Below are positions 21,315-33,700 of a stretch of DNA of 64,000 nt, one piece after another. The notes beneath the pieces were generated by a model. It worked only from the letters and a program-made list of their open reading frames with translations, made no database searches and was not told the origin of the DNA. This stretch comes from Rhynchonema sp. JSB1_4 (lineage: Eukaryota; Nematoda; Chromadorea; Monhysterida; Xyalidae). Every line of letters begins with the position of its first letter. Within the stretch, counting starts at the first letter, position 1. Position numbers and translations under genes: made by a program. The DNA lies in contig JASAMV010006365.1 in NCBI GenBank assembly GCA_030248065.1, positions 1 through 64,000 of the forward strand. The letters run 5' to 3'.

Positions 21315-24300
21315 ATGTGGTCCAAAGGCCTGCGCGTCGGCTGCGTGGTTTTGGCGCCTTCGCTATGCGTTGCGGGCGTGAGTCACGTGACCGAACAGTT
21401 GGAGAAACATGGCGGTTTGATTATAGTTTGTTGATAAAAACGGCAAATCATTTGTTTGGGGCGCGCGGAGGAAAATGGGAAATCGGGCACGCACTACAGT
21501 AAATAATTTTTTTTGATGTCCAAAATCCCAGTTTCCGATGTGACTGCCCGCTCATCGGGAACGACAAAACGTTTTCTGTTGCAGTCTAGAATTTTATGTG
21601 TTGCACTCAAGATTCAGTGTGTGATTTTGAAATTTACATGCACCGAATGTTGAGTGGCATAGAAAATGTCCTATTTAGTTCCCTGTGCGTGTGGTCGTAT
21701 TCGGGAACTAGAAACTTGGACACAAAAAACATTTGGTCCGTATTCATGATAATATTACGTTACACGCACCTGATGAAACATTTATTTTTCTGAGGAAAAA
21801 AACGCATTTATATAGGTTCGATCAGTCAACTATCAAGCTTGCTGTTACGTCGCGCGCACGCAGCCGAGATTGACAGCAGCAAGGACACACCCGGCCCGGG
21901 CATTGCTTCATTGGCACAAACACTCAAGTCTATTGTTGCCGAATTGGATGTGCCTCCGTCATATGCACTACAACCGCAGCCAACCACCAAATGGGATACG
22001 AATTGGGACAGGTTCGCGGGGGGGGGCAGGAAATTGTCAGGCCATATTTGATGTGATGTCCATTGGTTCACAACGTCAAACGTGGCAATGTTTTTATTGT
22101 GAGAGTGAGACTAGCGAACAAAAACCGATCCCGCGTCTTTTGACGGGCGATATATTTGCTGATGCATCTTTGTGCATGTTTATTGGCGATTACTCGTTTT
22201 GTAACGGGAAATTCAATAACTTTGTCGTGTTGAAGAAGAAGAAGGATGTTTGATGATGCATCAGCGGGCCAGGTGGTACATTAGTATGCAGGACGCAACA
22301 ACGCCATACAATACATTGTCTGGCAAATATACGTTGTGTCATTTTCAGTCGACAGCCCGAGAGTCTGGTAAAAATCGAGAAATTGGCCAAAATGGGACCA
22401 AGAGAACGCGCGGAAGCGCTGGACAAACTGAAACCGAAAGGCACCCGACATTTGATATTGATCAGGCACGGACAGTACAATATGAATCCTGAAGAAGGGG
22501 GCCTCAAATCACTCACGATATTAGGTAGGTCTGGTTTGACAAATTAAGGCGGAATTCGCAATGCATGCGCGTGTGCGCGTCAGCCTGGCTTTGCTTCAAC
22601 ACTACGCGTTACGTGCTGACATGCAAACGCGCGCATTGTGAAGCCCACCTAATTTTATAACAGACCAATGGCAAAAAGGCATTGGTTTTGTCTCATCATT
22701 CTTTTCTTTTCGGGAAAATCGTCCGAAATATGCAGTATCAAAAAAAGTAGTCGTTGCCAAATTTCAGGCCGCGAACAGTCGGATCTGACCGGCAAACGTC
22801 TGAGCGCGCTGGGCGTTGGCTTTAGTCGATTGATCAGCTCAACGATGACACGCGCTGTTGAAACTGCGGATATCATTGCCCACAATTTGGATCCGAACAT
22901 TCCGAGAAGTGCGGATCCAATTCTGGAGGTCGGTTTGTTTTGGCTGTCCAGCTGGCTGTGTTTGGTCTGGTGTGTTGGTCTGATTTCTGGACAGTGAGTC
23001 TTTCGCTTCAGGACCCAATGCTTACATAAATTATACTAACAAATTGTGAAAACAAATTTGAAGAAATGTTTCATTGGTTCTACTGGTCTTCATCCATACG
23101 GAGCGTCCCCGTTAATGAAAATATTGATAGATCATAAATACATGAATAAACTCAAATAATACAATAATGTTGCAGAACTTGATTGATTTGTCTGACGGGC
23201 CAAAGACGTGTCGACAACCTTTGAAATATTCAGTACGCCTGTTTCTTTTGTTACAGGAAGGGTCTCCCTTTCCACCAGAACCACCTCTGGCTCACTGGCG
23301 AGCGACGTACAAAGTAAGCGGGAACATGTTTATCATGTGTGCATAGTACAGATTAGGCATGGGGGCAATACCCAATACTTTTTACCACCCAATGCCCAAT
23401 ACCGGTATTGGGTATTGGGTGCTCCCGGAAGGTATTGGTATTGGGTGTGGCCCTGGTATTGGATATTGGGTTGGGTCTTTGCCAGGTATTGGTGCCACAC
23501 AATACCCTAATTTTGCCTTATTTGGTGCTCCCGGAAGGTATTGGTATTGGGTGTGGCCCTGGTATTGGATATTGGGTTGGGTCTTTGCCAGGTATTGGTG
23601 CCACACAATACCCTAATTTTGCCTTATTTTTTCGCCTCAGAGCCCTGAAATTTTGTAAAATTTTTAATTTTTAGGCCTGTTAAATCGCTATTTTTCAGCT
23701 GTGAAAAATTCAGTCATTTTTTACATAGTATTCGATCAAAAACACAAAACAGACCCAGAAAAAAGATTGGAATTTTTGGATATTCGGTCGGTATTGGGGT
23801 ATTGGGTATTGGCTTGGGTCAAAAAATTGGCCATGAAGTGTTATCGCAATTCACAGCTGAACAGCATCGGTTCACAAAAATGTTTCGCTAATGGTTTAAA
23901 TCCACAGTTCGAATTGTACGTGAACCAATTTTAAGTGCCGGCCCAATCTAATTTAGTCTGACAAACAAAAACCAAATGGTCTAGAAAGAATGAGGTTCGA
24001 TATGTATTTGTAATTTACACTCGTGCGTGCAGTATGCACGTGAAATTGAGCAGCAGCAAAAGCACATTTTGCAGCCTGACCATAATCTAATCGCTTCGCT
24101 GTTCGTTTGCAGTTCGTCACGGATGGTTCGCGCATCGAAGCTGCGTTTCGGAAATATTTCCATCGGGCCGATCCCGACCAAGACACCGATACGTTCGAAG
24201 TGCTCGTGTGTCACGCCAACGTGATACGGTATTTGGTGTGCAGGTGAGTGGACGGGCGGGATGCATTTACTGTAAAATCAAATTTGACATGTACATTCGA

Positions 24301-24828
24301 TTTCCAAGCTGTTGATCGTTGTGAGTTGGCTGGGGGTTGTATTGAAGTATCTTTCGCACTTTATGATGACGCGATTGAGATTGGCAGATTTAGATTTGGA
24401 ATTATTAGCGCAGACCAGAGACCACATGCAATGCAAGCATACTAGATGCATGTCTTGAAGATGGATACTGCACAGGGGGTTTGGGCTTGTGGGCTCCAAT
24501 TCTGGTGCTGGACTGAGCTCAGATCTCCACAATTGGAGCCCACAAATCCCAAACCCCCTGTGCATCGATCGCACTACGCAAAGCATTATGCGTGCCACAA
24601 GCACACCCAATGGATACTGCACATATGCAAGATTTTGGTTTCGCACCTAGAATGAAACGCTGTTTCGAATGTTTCAGAGCACTTCAGTTCCCACCCGAGG
24701 GCTGGCTGCGTCTTTCCCTGGCTAATGGCTCAATAACGTGGTTGATGATTAGACCCAGTGGTCGGGTGGTGGTGAAATCGTTTGGCGATAGCGGACATTT
24801 GCCACCCAATTTGGTGACTTTCACTTGA
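21315..24828 (+). CDS. PGAM5: PGAM5-type mitochondrial Ser/Thr protein phosphatase, copy 2
   Basis: Seven exons in phase: 21315-21414, 21816-22011, 22349-22524, 22768-22928, 23257-23313, 24113-24243 and 24678-24828, giving 323 residues. It is a tandem paralog of the gene at 11.9-20.4 kb and shares its domain order: N-terminal hydrophobic anchor ([15 protein letters not shown]), multimerisation motif WDTNWDS, catalytic RHG in [10 protein letters not shown], second catalytic His in VCHANVIRY, and the end [11 protein letters not shown]. Exon lengths 3, 4 and 5 (176, 161, 57) equal those of exons 2, 3 and 4 in copy 1. It differs by an extra intron (21415-21815) that splits the region held in a single first exon in copy 1. 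All key residues are intact, so both copies look functional. Confidence 0.93.
23421..23630. repeat. Tandem 105-bp repeat rich in GGTATTGG
   Basis: Two almost perfect units of 105 bases start with GCTCCCGGAAGGTATTGGTA at 23421 and at 23526. Each is itself made of GGTATTGG/GGGTATTGGG words, and more of these continue at 23365-23420 and 23790-23815. It lies in intron 5 of PGAM5 copy 2. Confidence 0.9.
24470..24565. repeat. Short perfect-arm palindrome
   Basis: GCACAGGGGGTTTGGG and GTGGGCTCCAATT on the left pair with AATTGGAGCCCAC and CCCAAACCCCCTGTGC on the right, with a loop of about 28 bases. It lies in intron 6 of PGAM5 copy 2. Confidence 0.8.
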
Positions 24829-27705
24829 CTACCGTCATGTTTCAGTAATCTCGAACTGATTGCATTTAGTTGACTTTATGAGGCATCGAATAGTATTGAA
24901 CTTTTGAATGTTCTTTCGCTTGATCCCTCTCTACATGTAATTACCTGCATGTGATTCTGTTTATTCATTTCTTCTGAAGAAATAGAATTGCATTGCTCTT
25001 ACATAATTCATGTGCCAGTTTTGTTCATATTGATCTTGGCTGACATCACGTGTCGTTTTATGATTTGTTGCACTTTGTCATTGGACGATGATTCACCTAT
25101 TTATCTGTATGATTGTATCTCACTGATTGTGATTTCATACTTTTTGATGCACACACACAGGTATACCAGCGTTGTTATATGTTGTTTGCTGTTTTTTGTT
25201 ATCACAATCAGGGTTGTTGTTTTGCAGCCGCACTGTACGTACCGTGCTGTGTCGGGTTTGCGTTTTTATGAATGAAAATGAAAAGTACTTTTCTTGCAAA
25301 CTAAAGTTTGGTAACACACTTGTCTGGTTGCTACATCACCAGCTGGATACCATGCTTGGTCCCGGTTATCTTATTTCTGTTTAAAATTGACACTGTTGGT
25401 GAAACTGTCCACTTTTCAAAGGTTGGCTTTTTGAGAAAACTCGTTGTGAGCTGTTTATTTCGGTGTTCAGTTCAAGAACATTCTACGCGTTGCTGCGCTG
25501 ATGTCAGTGGGCAGCTGTGGCTGGCTGGCTGGTACGGGCAGTTGTTCCCTCTTTATTGTATACTTCGGTTGAAACCAGGCATTTTCGACCATCGAAGAGT
25601 ATTTGGGAATACGCTTTGCTTCATTCAAGGCGGACTGGGAAGGATGTCACAGAATGCCAGTCTCTCCAGCGACGGTTTTATTGCTGAGGGGGTCGCTGTA
25701 CAGAAGAAAGACTTGTTGTCACTTTCATTCCGAGTTCATCTCATTTCTCTTCGGCTGATTTCCCGTCTGACTTCAAAATGTTCCATTTCTAGCTGACGAA
25801 GTCCACCCATGTTCAGGTATACCTACTTCCAGGCATGTATCCAAATAGGCTGGCTGGCCTCTACATGAGCCAGTGTTGTATTGATTATTTACGTCCGAGC
25901 CGCTTGTGCTAGTCATACACTTTTTATTATGCACGGGTCTGCTAGCTAGCCAGCAAGGCGTGCGCTTGAGCGTCAGCTTGGTTTGGGTATACTTTGTGCA
26001 CATACTTTGCTTTGCTTCCAACAAGAGACTCGTAGTTGGTTTGTTATTGTACATTCCTATTTTAGCTGACCAGGGTTGTTTATGGATTCGTTTGTCGGTT
26101 GTTACGCTGTTGTTTGCAAACAGTGGGGCGTTCATGCTTGGTTATTTTTTTAGCGGTGAGACCAGTGTAGTGATATGTACTGTATGTGTCGAGTCGTTGC
26201 ATTTTTAGTCGGTAATATTTTCTGTGAGATTTTGTGCATGTGCACAGACACGGTGTTATTTTATAACGTCCAATGGTCCACCTGTTTATGAAGCTGTAAG
26301 ATTTTCATTTCCATAAGCATCATTTGGGGTCAAGCCCCATCATAATTTGCCATTTCTTCCATATCCACTCAGCTGGCTTCAAACTTCCGCTTTTAGAATT
26401 ATCAGCTGCACTCCAAATTCGGTCTGGTTAATGTATTTCCTTCCACTTTGAAACGCGTTCTCTAAAGGTTCATGTGGACAAAATTTAATTAACTGGCGTC
26501 TGGGGATGCATACAAAGTTTCGCGTTAACCGAAGCGCAAAATTGCAGTTTTGTTATTCGTTTCAGGGTGGGAGGTCTTGAGTCCATCATCTATTTTATCG
26601 CATGCGTACGTCCACATTCTTCTGCATTTTCATTTCCCTCCATTCTGCACAGGTACATGCAATATACCGAACTTTGGTGTCACCGTACGTAACACAACGT
26701 TTTCAGTGCGCACCGTTTTTCAGGCTCATGCCTGAGGATGTTTTCACCTGTGCTGTGAGTTACGTTGTCAAAAAATGTTCCATCTGTTCTGCCCAAGCTT
26801 TTCACCCAGAGAAGTTACAAAAAAACCCACCACCAAAATTAAAAATGCGTGCTGTGATAATTAGTGGTCTTGTTATTGTGTATGGGTCCAACCACCGAAA
26901 ATGACAATGCTGACTCTTATACGCTATGTGGTGCGCGTCACATGATATCCATGCACTTACCTTATGTTTGTGCATGTGCAACACAATTTCACATGTTACT
27001 ACAACCACCCACCATCATCCCCATCCAAAAGGTTTGATAGTTACACGTCTCTGTTTATGTGCATATACACACCTTTCGAAATGTACATGTAGTTGCTGTG
27101 AACGCTGTAGTGTTTTGCGGTTGTGCAACCTAACCCTACACCAACCCGTGCGTATAATTTCAACTCCACTAAATTTTCGAGGGTTTACGCACTCAGATCC
27201 ATATTATTTTGCCAACAACGCGCTCTAAATCCACTGTTTTGCTGAGCTGCGCATTGTCCGTGTAGTTTATGTCAAAAAAGTGGATTTTGCTAACCCACTC
27301 CCTGTTCTATATTTTATGCCCGAACGCTTATCTGAAGCGCTGTTGTTTTTTTAGAGCACGTTGTTGTCGCTGTGTGTTTACATTTGGATTTGTTTATTGA
27401 TTGGTTATTCTGTGTCAGAGTTTGTGCGCAAAAGAGTTAGATATGGGCAAATTCACACTCGCGCAAGCAGCCCGCTTCCCAATATCTGTATGATGTATTT
27501 TTACCGCTCTGACAATATTTTATCATGCTTTCGTACACATTTTTCAGATTTGCACCAGCGCCCACAAAATCTCTTGATCCAGTGTTTCACCCTTTATTTT
27601 AATTGTCGGTCATTCGACCGCCGGAGATCAGACCAGGACCAGAAATTGAACGAAAGGAAAGACGGATAAATTAAAAGAAAATAAAGAGAAAATCATCGTG
27701 TGATT
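24829..27705. other. Intergenic region, no gene recognised
   Basis: This 2.9 kb lies between PGAM5 copy 2 and the TMEM59-like gene. Open frames such as 25308-25796 and 25906-26208 are T-rich and hydrophobic by composition, without splice or family support, and I reject them as genes. The last few hundred bases probably hold the promoter of the TMEM59-like gene, but no TATA box is clear. Confidence 0.4.
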
Positions 27706-30700
27706 ATGATGAAAGCAACTGTGATATTGGTGTTGTGCTGTGCGGCAGTAAGCTGGGCCGAACCGATCATTCGGCCGGGTAAAAATGACGGGTGCGCCAA
27801 ATATTGCAAACAGACCTACTCCACGCACACGAATGAAGCAGTTGGTGTTTTTCTTACCTTTTTTTTAATTTTTCAATGTGCTTCTGGTTTAATTCTTCTA
27901 CTGGAATAGGAGCCCACCTGTATTCTCTTAGACCGAAATTATTTTTTTAATTTTTCAATGTGCTTTTGGTTTACGGTTTTATGATAAATTTTGCTGCAGG
28001 CTGCTGAATCGGTGAAGGCTTGTGATCAGGGCTGTCAACTGTTTGCGTTGCTGCAGTTTGGTGGACGCGCCAAGGAACAGGTATTTTTAGGTTGCCTTTT
28101 TGTTTGGCGAATTTTGAGAATTCGTGGCATTATGCTGCGCTTATCAGCGCAGTGTATTCGCTATCCACTACGTAATATTTATCTACCGGTACCGTAACCA
28201 GGGTTGGGCAAAAAACGTTTTTTTCAATTTTAAAAACGCCCAGATGACCAAAATATGTCCCAAAAAATGGAAAACGCTCATGCTGGGAAGAAAACGTGGT
28301 TAAATGAAGTAATTCTATGAGTTCTGAGGCAAAATAACCCTTTTTCTAGCGAGTTGTTAACATCCCATATCAGATCCGCATCATGGGACCAACTTTGGCC
28401 GGGGTCATCATTGAAAGTCAAACTCCGTATATCGACGTATATCGACAAAGTAAAAATTGGTCGAAAATTTTTTGAAAAAATGGGACAAAAAATTCATTTT
28501 CTTTGAAAATCAGGGTACTTTCCCCTAAAAAATTAGGGAAAATCAAGGAAATTCAGGATTTAAAAAAAACGAAAAACGACCCAGACGTTTTTTAAAAGCG
28601 TCGTTTTTTTTAGAAAAAACGCCGTCGTTTTTTTGCCCAACCCTGACCGTAACAAAGGCAGACCCAGGGCGGGGACAGGGGCCGCCATGCCTCGGTCAAA
28701 GTAGCCCCCCGGTCCACAGAGCCTCATTTTGGAGAACTGAAGCTAAAATGGCAGTGTCCCGGGTGTTCCCTCCTTGGCTTATTAGAATGACGGTGGGCAT
28801 TGTGAGTGTTGCACGGCGTTTCTGTGGAACTCAAAGCCAAAGGATTCTTGTGTGGTCTGCGTGTGTTCTCCCACGACACCAATGTATTCTATATTGTAAT
28901 CTTGTCATGCACCATTCATCAATTTGTCCCACCCAGCAAACTGCCCTTGCCATATCAGGCAACGAACGAGTGCTCCAATGCATGCGACGAGGCCTACGAC
29001 GAACATCTGAAGGCGCCCTGTCAGGCCGGATGCAAACACGAGGCGCCGTTCACTGGTGGACATGTGGGTTGACTGATGTTTCATTGACTTTGTTGATCGC
29101 CTTTTTCATAGCTGAATGGAGAACAGAATTAGATGAACAAACAAACAAGTATGCAGCCGAGGTCGACAGTTTTGGAGCTGAGCGCGATTGTTTGCTATGC
29201 CGGTGACGAATATGGGTATTGTTTGTGTCCGGTCCTTTGATCATGTCATATCAAAGGCTTCACATTGAGCTGTCTCCCGGGTCTGCTCTGAACTCCAAAG
29301 TTAGGGTTCTTGTGTGCATATGGTGCTTTCGCAGTGAGGATGCCCTGGTACGAGACACGTCTGTGGACTGGACTAGACACATAAAATTCACGGTGACATC
29401 AATTGCGCATTTAGATAAACTAGGCGTAAGTTGAACACTTGGGTTAATAGGGCTCACGAAAATGTTTTTTACGTTGGTTTTCGTTACAGATGGAGATCCA
29501 CATCAATCAGAACAGTCCCCTTTATGAATACATGCGTCGCGCGATGGACATGGGAATGGGTGACGTGTTTGACGGCATGGCACGGTGGAGGGACAGTCTG
29601 TTGCAACAAATGGGGTATGATGTTGATAATGATTTTCTCTTCCTTTTGATTTGCAGGATTATGATGTTGACTTCATAGACTGATTTTGTATATCTTTCTT
29701 TCTTGTTTTCAGATGGGGCACACCTGCGGCTGCGCTGACGCAAAAGGACGCCAAGGATTCATCGTCGGAGGTGAGCAACACGTGATTTTATTTTCGGTTG
29801 TTTATGGGTGTTTTGTGGCCGGTTTCCAGGCTTGTTCCTCAATCGTCAGCCTTGGCTTGCACTGTTGAAAGAAAAAATGTTCCGCTTTTGTCATGAATAC
29901 TCCGGGCACCAAGCTATCTTTACTTGGTGCCTTAAAGGGGAAATTGCGCATTCCTAATCGCTTTTCAAACTCCACAGGTGTTTAGACAGTCGTGTGGGCA
30001 TCATGAAAGTCAAATCACTTGGTACAAACTCTCAAACGTGTACCCAGGAAAAGCAGTTTAAAGGGAACAATCAGGAAGAAAATTCAGCGCGGACCGGCCG
30101 AATTTCTACCTGCGCATTCAGGCAAACTGCCTGATCAAAAAGCTATCAAGGCGATAGAATGTTTCGCATGATTCTTGAAACAGACTAACTATAGAATTTC
30201 GCTTTTCTTTATATTTCGAATTTCGACGAATTGTTCCAGCGTGACAAGCAGAGCATGAAACATTTAGCAGACACGTTGGAACAATTCGTTTAACTTCGAA
30301 ATAAAAAGAAAAGCGAAATTCTATAGTTAGTGAGTTTCAAAAATCCTGCGAAACATTCCGTCGCCTTGAGAGCTTTTTGATCAGGCAATTTGCCTGAATG
30401 CGCAGGTAGAAATTCGGCCGGTCCGCGCCGAATTTTGTTCCCAGTGGCTTGTCTTAAACGGAATCTCCTCGGTACATGTTTGAGAGCTTATACCAAGTGA
30501 TTTGACTTTTGTGATGCCCACATTGCTGTCTAAACACTTGTAAAACTTGAAGGGCGATTAGGAATGTGCAATTTCCCCTTTAAAACAGCAAATAAAAGCA
30601 AAAACCTTAAAAAAATTATGTTCGCTTGAGAATAATGGAAAAACGTTGCGGGCATAAACCGCGGGGGACCCAACAGCAGGTGTTTTTTGGAAGAGCGGCC

Positions 30701-33700
30701 ACCTACGAAGAGATGTTTGTTTGGGGCACTGTAGGCCTGAGCCTGAAAACTTAATCAATTGCCAAGATTGCGGACTGATTAAAAAATAGTAGCAGAGCAG
30801 CCAACGATTTTTTCGGTTTCAGGAACGACAACAGCAACAGCCGCATTTGTTCGGTGCGGACGATGGACATGATAACTGGCAGATGGCGGTTAGCGAAATC
30901 ACTTGGATGCTTTTCAAGATTTTCCTTCCTTTGTACATAGATTCAATACGAAAACTATTTCCAAATCTGGCTAATTCTTTAGTCGTCAACGCAAATCGTT
31001 AACTCAAGCAGCCCTGATTGAGTACGAGCGTTAGACGTTGTGGAATACAACGTGGAGCATGATGATTTTCTCTTTCTTTGCGTTTTGCAAGTTCATCACC
31101 TCCGAAATCGGGCTCGTGTTGGCGTAGTTTACCTTTACATTTGTATACATGGCATTAGGACTGGGTTGACGACGAGTGTTGAGCATGTGTGTTGACTACA
31201 TGAATATAAGCCCCAAATCTGCAGTTGCCCGACATGCAGCAGCCGAAGGACGGCGTGTTCGGTGATGATGACCAGTTTGACGAAATGTGGCGGCGGATGC
31301 AACGGATGCACCAACGGATGCAACGCATTATGGATGAGGTTCGGTGGACTTTTAATTTTTGGGTTTTTGAATGCGCAGAACAATGCTTGGCGAACGAGTT
31401 GGCGTTAGGCGATTTTTTGCTTGGATCGCAGTTGGTGGTACGGTCGGCGCACTAAGTTCGTGTGACCAGCGTGGAAGTTGTTATTTCTGGCGCAATCGTG
31501 GAACAGCCTTTACGCTGGTCAAAATTTGATGCGCCAATTGTTTGAGAAAACGGACAACTTCTGCCCCCGTCCGCCACAAGTTGATGAGATCTTCTTTTTG
31601 CTTCACTTTTTTCACTTTTCTCACACATTTCAGACCCTGCGTCAGCCTGAAATTCAACAGTTCTTCAACAGCAATGGTGAGCATATGTTTCTTTTTTTTG
31701 GTTTTTATCACCCTGGAGCCAACAATGTGATCAAAAATAATTTATCAGCATACAGCACTTATGCACGAGTCAAAACATTTTGACAGAATCGGACCTGTGT
31801 GGCTGGTGGGCCCGTCCGCCACTGAAATTCCCTGCTTTTTATCCACCTGACCTGAGTCACTAAAAATCTTAATCGTCAAATTAATTTACGCTTTTTGCGC
31901 AAACTACACACTATATTGAAATGTGATTATCAATGAAACATCATCTGATTGTCAATTAGCAGACGGGCACGACGTGAACACGCTCGAGAGTGTGCGTGCG
32001 CACGAACCCTCCCCTCCCGTGGTGCGCTATCAGGATCAGGAGGCCGGTTGGCTGGCTTGTTTGGCACGAAGGGCACGCCGATTGTCGTTTGTCACTCGCT
32101 GGATGGTTGGTTGTGGCGATGAGTGGGAATTTTATTAGGCTTATTCTAATGTAGTCGACTGACGTGTACACGTTGACGACATTAGAATAAGCCGACTTGA
32201 GCGATTGAGGTGTTTCGGGTCCCCAAAAATGAGTTGGGTGTCTGATGTCACCTTTTTATCACTTGTCGGTTGTCAGGTAACTGCAAGTCAGGGGCGTATC
32301 TAGGTCCAATTTAGGGGGCGCTGTGGATTGAAAAAATCGTTTTTATCTAGTGCTTGTCTCTCCTTTGAAAACTCATTTTTTAACTAGTGCTTGTTTCATC
32401 AAATTGGCCATTGTTAAACTAATTGATGCACTGGCGCGCGAAAATTTGGGGCACATCGCAATTTCTAGCCGTCGGAATTCACTAAAACATGCCTATCTAA
32501 AGCGCGAAGCGCGCGATTTTTTAACATTTAATGTATGTCACAATGAAAATGTCCCGATTTAGGGGGTCTTTGTTCCTTCTCTGGACTGCCCATGGGGGGC
32601 GCTGCGTACCCCTGCGTGTCACCCCTAGATACGCCCCTGCTGCAAATGACGGATGTAAGGGGCAGTTCTTTTGATCCCAAGTAACTTTGTTTGAAACACA
32701 ACCCCCAGCTGTTGCCTGGGCAAGCGCAAAAATTTGTCTTGTTTTGCGAAATAGTTTTCGATGATTAGGCGAGTGACCTTATCTGTCAGCAGGAGCGTTA
32801 GAAGGTGCATCATGTTGCTTTCCTTTTGTCGTCCAGTATTCAGTCGGATCAGATAGCAGTTATTCCATTTATTCTCGCAAATCTTGTGGCGATCACGGAA
32901 CATATTGTCCCATGCTGATTGTCGACCAAGTCTTAGCAACACGCCCAATATGCACCATATCTATGCACGAACAGGTGTGCATCGCAATGATGCTGTGCGT
33001 TGCATCAATGTTGTTCATCTGCATGGCCATAATGCGTACGGCACCACGACGACGTGTGTTGATGCAGGCGAGAAGCACTCACGCTAGCGCGTATCCCTAC
33101 AAGGTTGGTGTGGCCGGTTGGGAATCCATTGGGAACCAGGGTTTGCGTTGGGTAATTGTAGTGTAGTCAACTGACACACACTTGAGCCAGTGCACTTGCA
33201 GTTGAGCATAGCAACAATGGAGTGTGTCAACCACCACTATCGTGGACGAAATCAAACTTGATGAAAGGTCCGGCCCGGCCTTGCCCGTGCTCTCGTGGAC
33301 CTGACTTTTTGTATTGACCGTATTTTGAGATTCACTGATGTGACTAGTATCGACTTCTGTGTAAGTTACTCATTTTAGGTCTGGGATCACCTTTTTTTAG
33401 CTGGTCGAAGTTAGTGGCGTCGCTAAATATCGAAAGATTCTAAAAGGAAAAAGTCACGTGACCAAGGCAAGACGGTGACCAGACCGTTCACTGCGTCCTT
33501 TGTCAAGCACCAAATACTATTGTAAATTTCTAATTTCGCTGCCTTATGCATTTTTATACGGACGCAGGGAAACTCCCGTTCAAAGTCGAGGCAGGAAACA
33601 AGCTCAACACACGGTCAACAAGCCACGTGGCTGGCTCGCGTTTCGTTTCGAATGTTTCAGTCACACAACTGAAACACAGCTGCGTGGCTTATTGACTTTC

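Noticed and set aside
25308..26208. Long open frames with hydrophobic translations (25308-25796, 25906-26208)
   Set aside because: T-rich DNA gives hydrophobic residues by chance. There are no conserved motifs and no in-phase neighbours.
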